From Terebella lapidaria (taxonomy: Eukaryota > Annelida > Polychaeta > Terebellida > Terebellidae), in contig OX424568.1 in the NCBI GenBank assembly GCA_949152475.1, positions 2,951,667 to 3,015,666 of the forward strand: a DNA stretch of 64,000 nt. Reading direction: 5' to 3'. Below, piece by piece: positions 1 to 12,780 of the stretch (its first letter is position 1; each line of letters starts with the position of its first letter). The notes under the pieces are model-generated. The model was not told where the DNA came from. It saw nothing but the letters and a program-made list of their open reading frames with translations, and did not search any database. The position numbers and the translations under genes were made by a program.

Positions 1-3000
1 GACCACTTGGGAAAGGAAACCTTCCCTACGTGTAGGTACTGGCCCTGACTCTTGACGCTTTCTAGTACTACCTGGTCCTCGACTTGTACCTAGAGAACAC
101 AACAATAATATACTGTATCTATAGAGCTATATACTCAAATAATATAACAATTAAAGCCCATATGAATATACAGAGAATGAAACATTGTTTTTACACATAA
201 TGAATTAATAATTGAAAAACATACTAATACACATTCTAGCACCTGAAGAGATGACCTACCACGTCTCCTTCTGCCTTGACTTTGTAACGTGGCATTATCC
301 GGAATAGGCAATGTTTGGCATTGTAGTCTAGCAGATCAACCTGTAAATAGCACACATATCCCCTAAACAGCCTGGTCATAAACATCGTTCGATTGAGGAT
401 TAAGGGTTCTCGGAATAATTGGTCTACAATGGCCTTCACAACGGCATTTACAAAGAAAGCATTCACCACGGCTATGTACGGACCAGAGTACAACGGATTG
501 TTACGGACCTGCATATTGCTGGCTTCGGTCCTGGAAGTCTGTGTGGTGCTGACATGTACAAACTTCCCCGTGAACATGTGCTTCAACTACAAAGGTTACA
601 ATTCATTATGTTAGTCATCACCATATATCATCATATGACTAACAGAAATAGCTAAATCAAATGCAGGTATTTTGTTGCTGGCATGCTAGAACTTTAAAAA
701 GAACATTTCAAAATGTCAAATTTTAAATTTCGATATACACGTAACATTTCAAAATGTCATACTACAGTATATAATCTTAAACGTACAAGTATATTAAATC
801 AAAATTACGAGATGCAAACTAAAACTTGCTAGAAGATGTAGTTATGATAATTTCTCATAAATTAGAGTTATCAATAATATCTGCAATATTTCGGTTATTA
901 TCTGGAACTTTTTAGTTTATTATCTCGGAAGTATGAGTACACACTGTATCTCAGAATTTTGAATTAAGACTTTAGTCGCATGGCTGCAGTACGCTCCCTT
1001 AACTTCAGGCAACTAATGCAACAAAATTTATTCTTTACTATTCTGGTTGAAAGTACAGAAATATGCAAGGTCTGAGGATGGGTTAATTAAGATGTTCGAT
1101 AGATTACGGCAGAATATTGAACAGCCTCTCTCAGGAGACACCTTAGCTTTGCAGGTGGCGGAATTAGGACAGTTAATAATTCAGTCATGGAAGCCGGACA
1201 TGCGCATCTTCTTGCCAGTTACGGCAAATCGACAATAGGATATTGTCAGTCAAACTGCCGGGCAATGAAAATTCAACAAACTCCACTAATTTGAAGAAGA
1301 ACAAAGCTGTATACTCCAGGAATGTTTACACATGGAATATTCCTTTGTTGGTCACATCTAATCGTGCTGGTATTAAGGCACTGTGCATGCGCCATGAATA
1401 TTTCAATGTTTGTTGTGTGTGGGTATGCCAGTGCAAGACTGCGGCGGACACTGTTATTTGTTATGTGTGGGTTTGCCAGTGCAAGACTGTCTGTGGCGGA
1501 CACTTGTATGAATGTTTCAGAGAGCCTCCCTGACAAGTATATTGTCCACCTTGACAACCGCAGGATACTGTCAACAATTAATAACTATAGTCAATGTTTC
1601 TAGGTCCAGGAAGAACAAATGGACGTTTATTTGACATGTAAGATGTTGAAGTTTTATCGTTTATCAATTACCTGTATTATCTGTCCATAGACGACTTTCT
1701 TTCCTTGTTGTCTTTTCTGTTCCGCCACGTTGTCTTCATTTTCAGCCTCAGCCCCAACCTGTCACAAAACTCAAATTCTTTATTTTGTTTATTTAAATCA
1801 TTATATTATTCTCTCGTGAGATTGGATTTGTATCGATTGACAATATTGTATGATATGTTGACAATAAGGTATTTTTGGAATCGGTTGGGTACTTTTGATG
1901 TCTTTATGATAACATGGAAATGTAAGCAACTGTTTTTATTTGAACAACTAACTGAAAAGACCAGTTTACAGTATATAAATCGAACAAATTCGACATGAAT
2001 ATTTTCGGGCCGCCACTCACGGAAGCCTGGGCCACTTTATTCCGGAGACTGAGGTCATCTGGATCCGCATCCCTCTTCTCTCTCAGGCGCCGGAACTTCT
2101 TGTTCAGTTTGTACCGACTCGCTACACAAATCTGGAACGTCACCACTGAAAGGGAGGGAAAATAATGAAAATTTATATATGAATTATAAAATTATATTTT
2201 TTATTATTCATTGGTGGATATATGTATTATGATATTCAGAACCAAACACGATATAAGAGTGAATTTAATGTTAAGCTATCTTGTGATAACTAATCACAAC
2301 TATTTTATCAAGGTACATTGTTAAATTTTAAACAAATGAATAGTATATTCACCCTGGGGGTCCGGCAAGTCTGGTCTGTCTCGTTTCTGGTTTTTGAACA
2401 CAGCCAACTCGGAGTTGTTTTTGCTGTAAAGATGAAGGTACCCATGCTAAATATTGTAAGCATCGCTAATGGATGGCAGGATATGTCAGAATAAGCTTCA
2501 TGTTTAGTGGATCTGTGTTCTGTTTTGAACAGGTGGGCGGAATTCAAGGCGTGGAACAGATTTTTGCATTTGTGGATTGAATTATTTATTTCTTGAATTA
2601 TACGTGAAGAAATTATGAATTGAATGTGCAATGAACGTACTCCGCTGAATAGGCGTTCACTGCAAATAATATCTGGAAAATATACATCCTCCGTCAATAT
2701 CTAATCCCGACGATACACGCAGCACAAAACTACACGGTATTCGAAGATTATCCGATGTCCTTGAAATAGTGTGTTTGGATGGAATTACAATTAAACACTA
2801 GCGACGTCACGCCATGAGGGCTCTGATTGTTCCGATCTGGACGTGAAAACTCCAAGGACAGCGCTACTTGTTAATAATGCATGCTGATTGGTCGAAATAA
2901 TCCTTTGTTGCAGTGACCTCTGACTTCATCAGCCAATCAACTTTTGACATGAATTAGTAGTTTTTGTTATGGTAGCTCGATCAAGACGGACTTCATGCAA

Positions 3001-3433
3001 AGGATGTCAATAAATAACAAAGTTCGTTTCTCGTATTGAAACATTTTAATGGCACATGTATTGATTTCGCTTGCATGCAGATGAAAATTAGGCACTTGAC
3101 AAAAACCGCCACCAGATCAAAAACCGCCACCGGATCATCCTTCCGCAACATCATTATCCAACAAACAACAAAGTAAAGTGAATGACTTTTATGTGGACGT
3201 TATATGTGTTATGTTCACACGTGTTGGTAATGTGTAAAATATATTGCTTCTGAGATCACATCATAAAATATACAAGTATACTTATTATATTATATATTAT
3301 TATTACATATTTTTAATAGCATAAGAACATGTTGACACAAATATTACCTGGATTGCATGGAATAGACATATCCAAAGTTTTCCTCCGAGTAAAGACTGAT
3401 AAAGTCTCCAATACACAGGGCTTCGGTTGTCAT
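1..3433 (-). CDS. Inositol 1,4,5-trisphosphate receptor-like protein, N-terminal exons (partial)
   Basis: Seven exons read in phase on the minus strand: 3348-3433 (start ATG at 3433; this exon opens at an acceptor near 3451), 2353-2423, 2021-2145, 1672-1758, 509-586, 260-340 and 1-71, which runs off the window. About 199 residues are visible. All junctions have GT/AG sites. The product matches the N-terminal ligand-binding region of IP3 receptors (suppressor/MIR fold). It shows LCIGDFISLYSE near the start, FQICVASRYKLNKKFRRL mid-way, then KKVVYGQIIQLKHMFTGKF, equivalent to the YGNVIQLLHLKSNKYLTV region of vertebrate ITPRs. By family the protein is an ER calcium-release channel gated by IP3; the pore lies far outside this window. 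Divergence from ITPR1-3 suggests an invertebrate side branch of the family, which is inference. A ryanodine receptor is less likely from these motifs. A 48-bp direct duplication (about 1416-1500) lies in the intron between the fourth and fifth exons. Confidence 0.83.
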
Positions 3434-3451
3434 GGCGACTGTCCGGGAGTC

Positions 3452-6400
3452 CTACAAAATGCGAAATACATGTGAACGAAATATACAATTTTGTTATTTT
3501 TCATGGCTTTCATTTTGTATCATTATCACCTTTTTTTCACGATGTTAAATTTTTCATTGTTTATATTTTCCACGGTTAGTTTACCTTGGTTAATACACAG
3601 TGTTGTATCCGTTCATGTCACCAGCCATTCAGTTGTAAGTCTAAGAATGTCTATCAGGTCCCAGTTTGTCCAGAAGGTAATACTGCAAATGAGTTATATT
3701 ATATCTTTTTAATCCGTTTCACATTTTAATAACGTGGATGTTGTGCACTGGTTTCGTTCTTTTGTACCATGTCCAGTAGCGAGATTAAAAAATCGCCAAA
3801 TTTTGCCAGTGTATCAATTAATGTAAGAGATGTAGGAACAAGTACAGAAGTACACAAATATAAGAGTATTATATTTTACTTGATAATGCGTCAGTAGAGA
3901 TATATGCACGTATGGGATTGGCAGTTGGCAGCCCTCCGATTTCAAGGCGATAAAGAACATATTTACAAAGTTCGAACTTCAAAGCCGTGGGCCAAAATAA
4001 AGAATAGCAGGTAGCTATCGAATGTATTTGAATACGATCGTTGATAAATTGTTAAGAGTTCGTTCACAAACAAGGACGAATCTATTGACCCGTCAGTTAC
4101 ATTGTGAAACACATGTATAAAGAATCCGGGGTCATGTAAGAAATAAATCGCTTGCATATACTCGATATTTCTCGCGACTGTTCCTTTTCAACTGCCTGCT
4201 TGACAGAACAAATATAGATGTTCAGAATTTATTCCATTCTGTCATGTAAGGGGCATCTTCCTATGTATCAATGATATGAAGCTATATACCTGTATAATGT
4301 GATGTCTATATTCGTACATGACGCAATGGTGTATACATGAGCTTATTAACAAATCATTAATTGTGAGAATTTTACTCACAATTAAGCTATCATATAATCA
4401 GTACTTTTCCATACTTTATATCGCTTTGCAGAATTATTTTTTTATGAGAATTTGACCCAAAAAAAACCCATCTACACTTTCACCGTACTCTATTGCTATT
4501 ATCGACGATCTTGTCACGTAGGGACTAGCCTATCGACTAGTACATGCATATAGCCTACATTCATTATATCACCAAAGAGGTATAACCTTCATACATGTAA
4601 TTGGTGTAATAGTCATTTGTATGTAAAGTGCTACAGTTTGGCCGTAAATGTATTCTTTTGTATATATCAATAGGCTGATTAATATAAGGGATTATGCAGT
4701 AAGCTTTAACCGATGAAAACAAGCGCAGACATTAAGCCGCAAGCTAATGATATCGACACCTGGTAGTAAATAGTACATACAAATGAACACATTTACTGTC
4801 GGATATATTGCTATTAGGTCTGCATCGGATGTGGATTTTCGTGCAAATTATACCGCATTCAATGTGACGTCTGACAGAATATTACAATAAATTGGTTGCA
4901 TGGTATGCCTACTACTAGTTTATGATATGAGATTTCTCAATGACTGTTTTGGTGTTACAGATGAACTTAGCAGCGAAGGTGTTCTTATATATTATAATTT
5001 TATCAATATATAATATAAATTTTACAATATATGTATATTATATTATTATTAGTAATATATTATCAGTAATTTTATTGTCATTTAGAAGTACAAGGAATCA
5101 ACTTGGGCTAAAATTGTCCACAAGATCAAGCATTTATTTGAGTCACATACCGGTAGTTTCCCAGTACCTCATCCGTGATAATGGTTTCCTCATAATACAA
5201 AAGGCGTGTAGAGAGATGCATGCATGGAGAGATGTGGCAATTACATGGGAAATACATCAACGTTATTTGCCTCGATCGGCAGTTTTGTAAACATTCACTT
5301 TTTTATTCGTTTAATGGCGGAATGAAAACGCGAGTGGGATGTGATTTTTAAACTATCAACTTAGATAATGAGGTAACCGTCAATGTCTTTCGAATCTTTC
5401 GAAGCGTATTTTTCACTGTGCAATATTCTGTGCAAACCATGCAATAACGTGCACAATGGCCACGGTGATAGTGAGCAGAACTGTGCCTCGTATCGCTGTG
5501 GTTCGCCTGAAACTCTACTGTAGGTTTCATTCTATATCATACTTGCCCATATCAAACATGTCTTGACTCACTTACCTATATTTTGTGTTTCTTCACCTCT
5601 AGCTAGAAAATAATCCGAATATGTTTTTATCCCTGAATGCGTGTGTGATTTTGTTGAAACTCAACACGGGTCAAACACACGATAAAATACATGTGCGTTA
5701 ATTGTATCCGAGTATAACTGACAATTCATACACGACTAATATCAATGACTCTGTCATAAACTACTGTGTATCCAGGATTCTGTCAATTCCCATGGCAAAC
5801 TCCATGCAATAATGATAACGCCTATTCACTTAGTCCACATTGCCCTGTAGGTTCGCTTGCCAGTCAGTCCATATATTACAAAGCACCTTGACGGGCTAGG
5901 AGAAAAAAAAATCGTTAATACCTCGACAAAATGAGACCAGGCATTGGCCAGTGAAGCGCATCGGTTTTTCTGGTACAATTCATGTTTGGAACGCGTCGTT
6001 GGCAACCTACGGAGCCAATAGCCCCCCCCCCCCCCCCGCCATTCAATAAATAGCACGTGTCAGCAGAACATGGTTAAACTGTTAGCGCTATGGAAGCAAA
6101 ACCCGGATATGAAAAAGCATAAGAAAAGCTCGTGATTAATAACAAAAATTCATCAGACAGCTTAATGCAATAATACGCGGGAGTTATGCCGACAATACAT
6201 GTACTTTGTTGATCAGTCAGGGAGCATATGCTATTTACTTTAAGTCGTCGGCCAAACGCATTTTTTCAACTGTTTCGGAGTTAATGGATGTTATTCATGT
6301 GATTCATGCTTGTTGCCGAAATTTCTCAAGCCCCATTCATTAAGGACAGGTGGAAATCCAAAATGGCCGCCGTATTCATTCTGAGAAAATTGAATTAGCT

Positions 6401-6700
6401 ATATATTAGTCAATATATGGGATATATTGTCTCTCTCAATGATTTTTCAAGTTATATGTCCCCACAATTGGCACATAATGCACCATGACCAAATAAAATT
6501 TGACATGTGTCCCAAAGTGTAAAAATTCAGTCACTTACATTACTATTATTACGTACAGTATTTGAATCTGACTGATTTTGACATTGGGCAATGGGCCAGT
6601 GGGAGTCACCGTGCACCACCCACATCTCTCAGCGAAATTATGTTTGCTTATGTCCTTGGATATACTGAATACGGTTGAGGATGTTAAATTAGGGGTGCAC
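3452..6700. other. Upstream of the IP3R-like gene; no gene recognised
   Basis: AT-rich sequence with only short open frames lacking codon character. It contains a short repeat of an ACCGCCACC core near 3104-3136 (inside the preceding intron edge region at 3.1 kb there is a similar copy) and a run of C at 6011-6026. The 5' untranslated exon and promoter of the IP3R-like gene should lie here but cannot be pinned down by eye. Confidence 0.5.
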
Positions 6701-7460
6701 TCCCTGTTTTGACCACTTCTGTAAGGGTGCCCCTCTATCGCGTTTTGGGCCACTCATGCTGAGCGACTCTGGGGGGGGGGGGGGCTAAGGTTAGTTTTTG
6801 GCATGACATATCCGTTCATACTCTCATATCAAGTAACGGAATGTACCATTGGAAAGTATATTCGATTAGCTTTTCAACAATGTAAGGTGAAAAATTATTC
6901 AATCATTTTCACCTCTACGGAGCAGCTCAAATGCAAAATCGTACTGGAAATGTATGAATCGCTTGCCCAAAAAACCTACATGGCCTAACAATTAAAATAT
7001 AATTATGCTTTAAGCACATGAAATCTATTTGTCTATACTTCTGAGCTTTATCATCCACACGAAGATAATTTAACTGTATGTGGAGCTGCGAATCGAACAA
7101 ATGTGAATACAAATGAGAAAATCCAAGATGGCCACCAAAGCCTGAAATTCAAAGAATCATTATTCATTATCTAATAACTTCCCTGTGATAGAAGACATGA
7201 AAGAAAGAAGGTTCAAATGACTAAATTTCTGATACAAATAATCAATTGGTTATCATAATTACCTCACCATGATAGACTAGTTCAAGATGACATCCATAGT
7301 TAATAAAAAGCTTGAAAATATATTTTGTAGAAATCATCACATTATGGTTTAGTCGGGCATGTTCAGTCCTGCACCCTCTCCCACAACACAATCCTCCGAA
7401 ACTAACTTTTTAGTAACTTTTTATCATACTGTTCAATATCAGATAAAATAATGTAATAAT

Positions 7461-7680
7461 AATCGGATTCATTCAACGACGGTCCATGATGGTAGGCAAT
7501 TCTGCCTGTCATCCCCATCCCCCGTCGCATTATTCATTGTAATTTTACAATCTGGTTTGGCACTGAAATGGCCTTTTTCAGCTCAAAGTGCCATTAAACT
7601 TTATTCGTTCCCATCCCCCGTCGAGTGACATTGTTTTTTTTCAATTTGGAAAGCACGGTCAAATTCGATACGTTTTCAGA
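7461..7680 (-). mobile_element. SINE 3'-region relic, split by an 82-bp insertion
   Basis: The segments 7461-7527 and 7610-7680 match, in reverse complement, the body of the SINE at 15249-15508 (shared ACGGTCCATGATG, GGCAATTCTGCC and ATTTGGAAAGCAC blocks). The two parts are separated by 82 bp (7528-7609) flanked by a 14-bp direct repeat CCCATCCCCCGTCG at 7514-7527 and 7610-7623. This looks like a target duplication made by a small inserted sequence. Confidence 0.65.
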
Positions 7681-8400
7681 GGCTTATTCTTGGAGAAATT
7701 GGGCATCTGTCTGGGTCTTTTTCAAAATGGCCGCTGTCGAAAATTACAAAATCATGTTTGGGGCTATAACTCAGCTTCTATTGCAAGTAGAGACATGACT
7801 TTGGTGTCCATGTTCATGCTTGTGAGTCGTGACACCGGGGAATCGAATGGTGTCATTGTTTTCATCCAATTCCTGGATATATGACCCAAAGATGGCGAAA
7901 ATAGTTGGTGAAAATATTGCATTTTTTTGTAATTCGATCTAGTATGATGGTGAATCATTCATATAAACTAGTATTTTGGGTCTTATGAAGCCAACAATGT
8001 TGGCTGTGCATGAAATGCAACACTTTTTCCCTTCACGGAAAACAACTGAAATCCAAGATGGCCACCAGAGCCAACATATATGATTTCTCAATTTGAACAA
8101 TACCCTGGCATAAAATTGACGGTGATGGTGACACTGAAGTACCCAAAAGGAGACTGGTACATATCCTGCCATTTCCGATCTATCGCATTGGAATCAGTGA
8201 AGAATGATTACCCTCTTATAAATGATTAAATGATTATATTTGTGCATTCTTGTCTAGCATGTTATGACAGTGGCACTGAACACATGGTAGTAACTCAAGA
8301 AAGTGTTCAACAACAATGCTAGCTTTGACTTTTGGTCTCAAGAACGGTCATACGGCAAATGGACAAATACTCATCGGCTCTAGTCACTATATGATGCTGA

Positions 8401-8564
8401 CTTGGAAGATTTCTGAGATGCTATAATAGCACATCACTTGCTGGAGTATATAATTACATACCCCTGTTCATGTGACAGAACTTTCAATTGAACGAGATCA
8501 ACATAGGACCAAGACCCTATTGCACATCATTTGTGCTAGATCAACATCTCAGAAATCTTCCAAG
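8401..8564. repeat. Perfect 20-bp inverted repeat inside the foldback loop
   Basis: Positions 8401-8420 (CTTGGAAGATTTCTGAGATG) and 8545-8564 are exact reverse complements separated by 124 nt, with weaker pairing beyond. Close by, 8712-8795 contains an imperfect tandem pair sharing CAGAAT-TTGTTTTTT-GGCCTCATAT. Confidence 0.75.
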
Positions 8565-9465
8565 TAAGAGTAGCGGATAGAGCCCGTGAACCACCAGAGG
8601 TTGTAAAGCATACCATGGATATGCTGACAAAGACGCTAAGATGATTCCCACCCAGACCAACATACCTCTTGCCAGAGATGTCTTCGATCTTGATGTCAAA
8701 TGCCATTTGATATCAAATGCCAGAATCTTGTTTTTTGGCCTCATATAAAATGTCAGAATTTTGTTTTTTTCGGCCTCATATGAAATATATCTGATATAAA
8801 AACTTATAGAGTCAGTTTAGGAGGATCGTTCGGGGTGAGGGATGGTGCAGGAATACCTATCATAATTGCCCGACTAAACCATAATGTGATGATTTCTCCA
8901 AAATATATTCCAAGCCTTTTTTGTTGAATAAGGATGTACATCTATCCTGTTATTCTGATCACAATTGTTCATTTGTATAAAAAAAACAATCATTTGAACC
9001 TTATTTCATGTCTCTCATATCATAAAAATGATCACTTAATGAAGAATTATTTGTTGAACTTCATTCATTGATGGCCATCTTGGATTTTCTCATTTGTATT
9101 CAACTTCGTTAGATTCACAGCTCCACATATATTTGGATCATCTTCATGTAGATGTCAATAGCTCAGTAAATACCTACAAGTATATTTCAAGTGCTAGGAC
9201 ATAATTCTATTCAAATTGTTATGCCATGTATGGTTTCGGGGCAAGGAATACTTAGACTTCCGGAAACCTTTGCATTCGATCTGTCCTGTATAGGTGAATA
9301 TTGATTATTTCAATATATTTGTCAAGGATACACTCCGTTTCTTGATAGGCCAATCAGAATAGAAATGGCATGCCAAAAACTAACCATATCCCGAGTGACG
9401 CTGGGCGCCAGTGGCTGAAGACACGACAGAGGGTACCCTTACCAAAGTGGTCAAAACAATCAATA

Positions 9466-10261
9466 TTTTTAAAACAGGAACATTATCGGGAGCGAACGTA
9501 CATGGGTTTACACTTCACAGATATTATTCCAACATCTGCTCCATGTCTTGTCGGAATTATACAGTAGTAGGCCTAATCTAGAATGAAATAATGACACTAA
9601 GTTGACCTGTAGCAGATAAGAAGTGCTGATTTGAAATCATGATATATTCCAACTGCATATAGATCGGTGCAAAAATTCAGTGATGTTGTTTTCATCTTAG
9701 TCACAATGCGCCTGGAGATGATACAAAGGTAATTAAAAGCTTCAAAAGGTTGAAGAATATGGAAAGCAACACTTATTTCATGAATATACACCAAATATTG
9801 TCAGAGATATGAAATAATTCAGTTTTCAATGCAAGCGACGTGGACATCTGAGTTTTGTTATCTTTAACACTGAGATTCCCATCTGAAGTTTGGGCAACAA
9901 GCATAAAATTGGAGAGTATATTTCCAATGAATAGAAACCAAAAAAAATCTATTTTGGCCACCAAGTTAAAGTACTCATCAAATGAAAACAAATGCCGCCT
10001 GACTATTAAGTCATCAAATTCCTATTAGAAATTGTAACATTTGCCTCATGCACATGAATAAATGCCACGCAGAACAAGTACGGTCAACATGGATGACCCG
10101 CCATATCTGGGAAACGATGTGTTGAGAAGTTAAATGATTTCTTTTCTTTCAGAGTTGACGCCAAACATAAGCAGACAATATCATTTAGAGCGAACATTGT
10201 CATAGACTGTCGAGGAAATGCACATTTCCAGATCTACATGCAAGAACAACGTCATGCCTAA
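9466..10261. other. No feature recognised
   Basis: AT-rich intergenic sequence between the inverted repeat and the Helitron-derived array. Only short random open frames are present and no homology is recognisable by eye. Confidence 0.5.
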
Positions 10262-10752
10262 GACTGTTCATCTGGTGTCACGAGTCCGTAAATAACGTCC
10301 GTTTCGCTCTACGACGCACCGTTTCCGAGATATGGCCGAAAATGAAACATGCCTACTCAGCAAAAACAAATTTGGCCCAGGGCCAAATTCACCGAACATA
10401 CGCCTAAGACATGTCGGTCTAGTGTCACGAGTCCGAAAATAACATCCGTTTCGCTCTACGAAGCACTGTTTTGGATATATGGCCGGAAATGAAAAATGCC
10501 GACTGAGCAAAAAAAATTTTTGTCCCAGGGCCAAGTTCACCCAACATACCCTAAGACATGTTTGTCTAGTGTCACGAGTCCGAAAATAACGTTCGTTCGC
10601 TCTATGACGTATCGTTTCCAAGATATGGCCGAAAATGAAAAAAATGACGACTCAGCAAAAAAATTTTTGCCCAGGGCCAAGTTTACCCAACATACCCCTA
10701 AGACATGTTTGTCAAGTGTCACAAGTCCGAAAATAAAGTCTGTTTTGCTCTA
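10262..10752 (-). repeat. Diverged 147-bp array (fragment of a Helitron-like element)
   Basis: The GACATG/TTGTCTAG core recurs at 10262, 10408, 10555 and 10702, so the spacing is 146-147 bp. The units are the same sequence as in the arrays at 12.9 and 18.4 kb but more diverged. The array abuts the degraded 5' end of the element that starts near 10753 and lies in the opposite orientation to it. Short open frames across it are by-products of the repeat. Confidence 0.8.
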
Positions 10753-12780
10753 CGAAGGCCTAATTTTAGCAGATTTTTTCTTCTTCTTCCGCCGTTTCGG
10801 TTTCCGGACGATAACTTTAGATTGCCTTAATGGATCCTTGCCAAATTTTCACTACTAGTCAGAAATGATGTGTGTAAGAACCCTCCTTCTTTTTAGCCCG
10901 CTCCGAGGTCCGTGAGGATGAAATCAAGGCAGATTTTGAGACTTGGGTTTCCGGACGATAACTCGAAAAATATTCAGGCAATAGTTGCAGAACTCTGCAT
11001 GGAGGTTCATACACCACCAGGAAAGAACCCTATTGATTTCGGGATCGATCCATAAAACGACCTTTGACCTAGGTCAAAGTAACTTTTTGCTGATTCAGCC
11101 TTGAGGCTTCCTGCATATCTCAGAAACGGTGCGTCGTAGAGCGAAACGGACGTTATTTTCGGACTCGTCGCCCTAGACAAACATGTCAAAGGGGGTATTA
11201 TTTCAGTTTGATCCGGCTCCGAGGTCCGTGAAATCAAGGCTGATTTTGAGACTTGGGTTTCCGGACGATAACTCGAAAAATATTCAAACAATAGTTGCAT
11301 AACTTTGCATGGAGGTTTATATACCACCATGGAATTGATTTTGGGATCGATCCATCAAACGACCTTTGACATAGGGGTCGAAATAATTTTTTGCCGATTC
11401 ATCCTTGAGGTTTCCTGCAAATCTCGGAAACCGTATGTCGTAGAGCGAAACAGACGTTATTTTCGGACTCGTCGCCCTAGACAAACATATCTAAGGGGTA
11501 CCATGGATGAACTTTGACCTTGACCTGAAATGTTTTTGCCCAGTCAGCATTTTTCATTCTCGATGATATCTCGTAAACGGTGCATCGTAGAACGAAACGG
11601 AAGTTATTTTCGGACTCGTCGCCCTAGACAAATATCTCTATGGGGCATTAGGGATGTACGGAAGCCCATAGAGGCCAGAAAATGAAAGGTGTGAAAATAA
11701 ATTCTATCTGGCGGCCGCAACTTAATTATCTGGCGGCCGCCACATAATTATCTGGCGGCCGCCAATTAATTATCTGGCGGCCGCCACATAATTATGTGGC
11801 GGCCGCCACATAATTATCTGTAGGACGTGGCTTGAAATATGAGGAGATTCTTGTAAAGCAATATACATATAGCTAATTAGGCCCTAGTATCCAAATAAAA
11901 GTCGTGACATACTGTATTAATGACAATACTGTTTTTAATGAGACAATGAGACAATATATTGGGTATTGTGGGGAGGGGGGGGGGGGTTGTTGACATGCAA
12001 ATTTTTCAACAAAACTTAACTTTCACACTTAGCATTATATAGGGATCATCAATGAATTCATGTTATTTGTTGTGGCCATGGCAACTGGGCCCTCTGCAAT
12101 TATGGTTGCTACCATAGATATAAAGGTTAAAGGAAACAAATAAAAACAGTGCATATTCGATGGTGGTGACAAATATTCGTCAAATTATCAGATTAATATT
12201 GTGTGTTCCTTTTTTTCTTAGTTTTTTTCCCCTATGGATTATGTATTGAAAGTTGCTCTATGGTCCATAATACCAATCAATGACATAAAAATATATACAT
12301 TTCATCCCCCAAACAAATATTCGTTAATTTTATTGAGGCATTCTTGGGCCATATATGTTACAATATAAATCGGCATTGACCGATCAGAGTCACTATGCTT
12401 GTGACTAACGCGCACCACTCCTATGGGAGGCTGGTATTCGAAGAGGGGGGGGGGGGGGGGGGAGAAGATTTTTTTTTTAAAATCCCGGGTTAGTAACTTG
12501 ATAATATCGACTTAGTATATTAGTATCTCAAATAAAATGTAAATTTCATTTTATTTTAAAATTAATTTCCATGGAAAGACCAAAATGCTGTGTTAAAGCA
12601 CTAAATAAGTGGCGGCCGCCAGATAATTATGTGGCGGCCGCCAGATGATTAAGTGGCGGCCGCCAGATGATTAAGTGGCGGCCGCCAGATAATTAAGTGG
12701 CGGTCGCCAGATAATTATGTGGCGCCTGCCAGATAATTAAGTGGCGGCCGCCAAATAATTAAATGGCGGCCGCCAGATAA

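Larger units (their letters stand above)
6705..9465. mobile_element. Long imperfect inverted repeat (foldback-like element)
   Basis: The left arm (about 6705-7450) and right arm (about 8775-9465) are reverse complements with moderate divergence. Matching blocks include GGTTAGTTTTTGGCATG at 6789 against its complement ending at 9385, TATGGTTTAGTCGGGCATG near 7343 against 8870-8890, and GAGAAAATCCAAGATGGCC near 7115 against 9070-9095. The loop of about 1.3 kb has no transposase. It holds a SINE relic and a smaller perfect inverted repeat. No convincing target-site duplication was found, so the true termini are uncertain. It may be a non-autonomous foldback DNA transposon or an inverted segmental duplication. 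Confidence 0.7.

Noticed and set aside
4940-5290. 116-codon hydrophobic open frame
   Set aside because: Very AT-rich sequence yields Ile/Tyr-rich frames by chance; no conserved features or splice signals.
10268-11517. Several 60-120-codon frames in the Helitron-derived region
   Set aside because: They follow the 147-bp periodicity on both strands; open frames there are by-products of repeat units.
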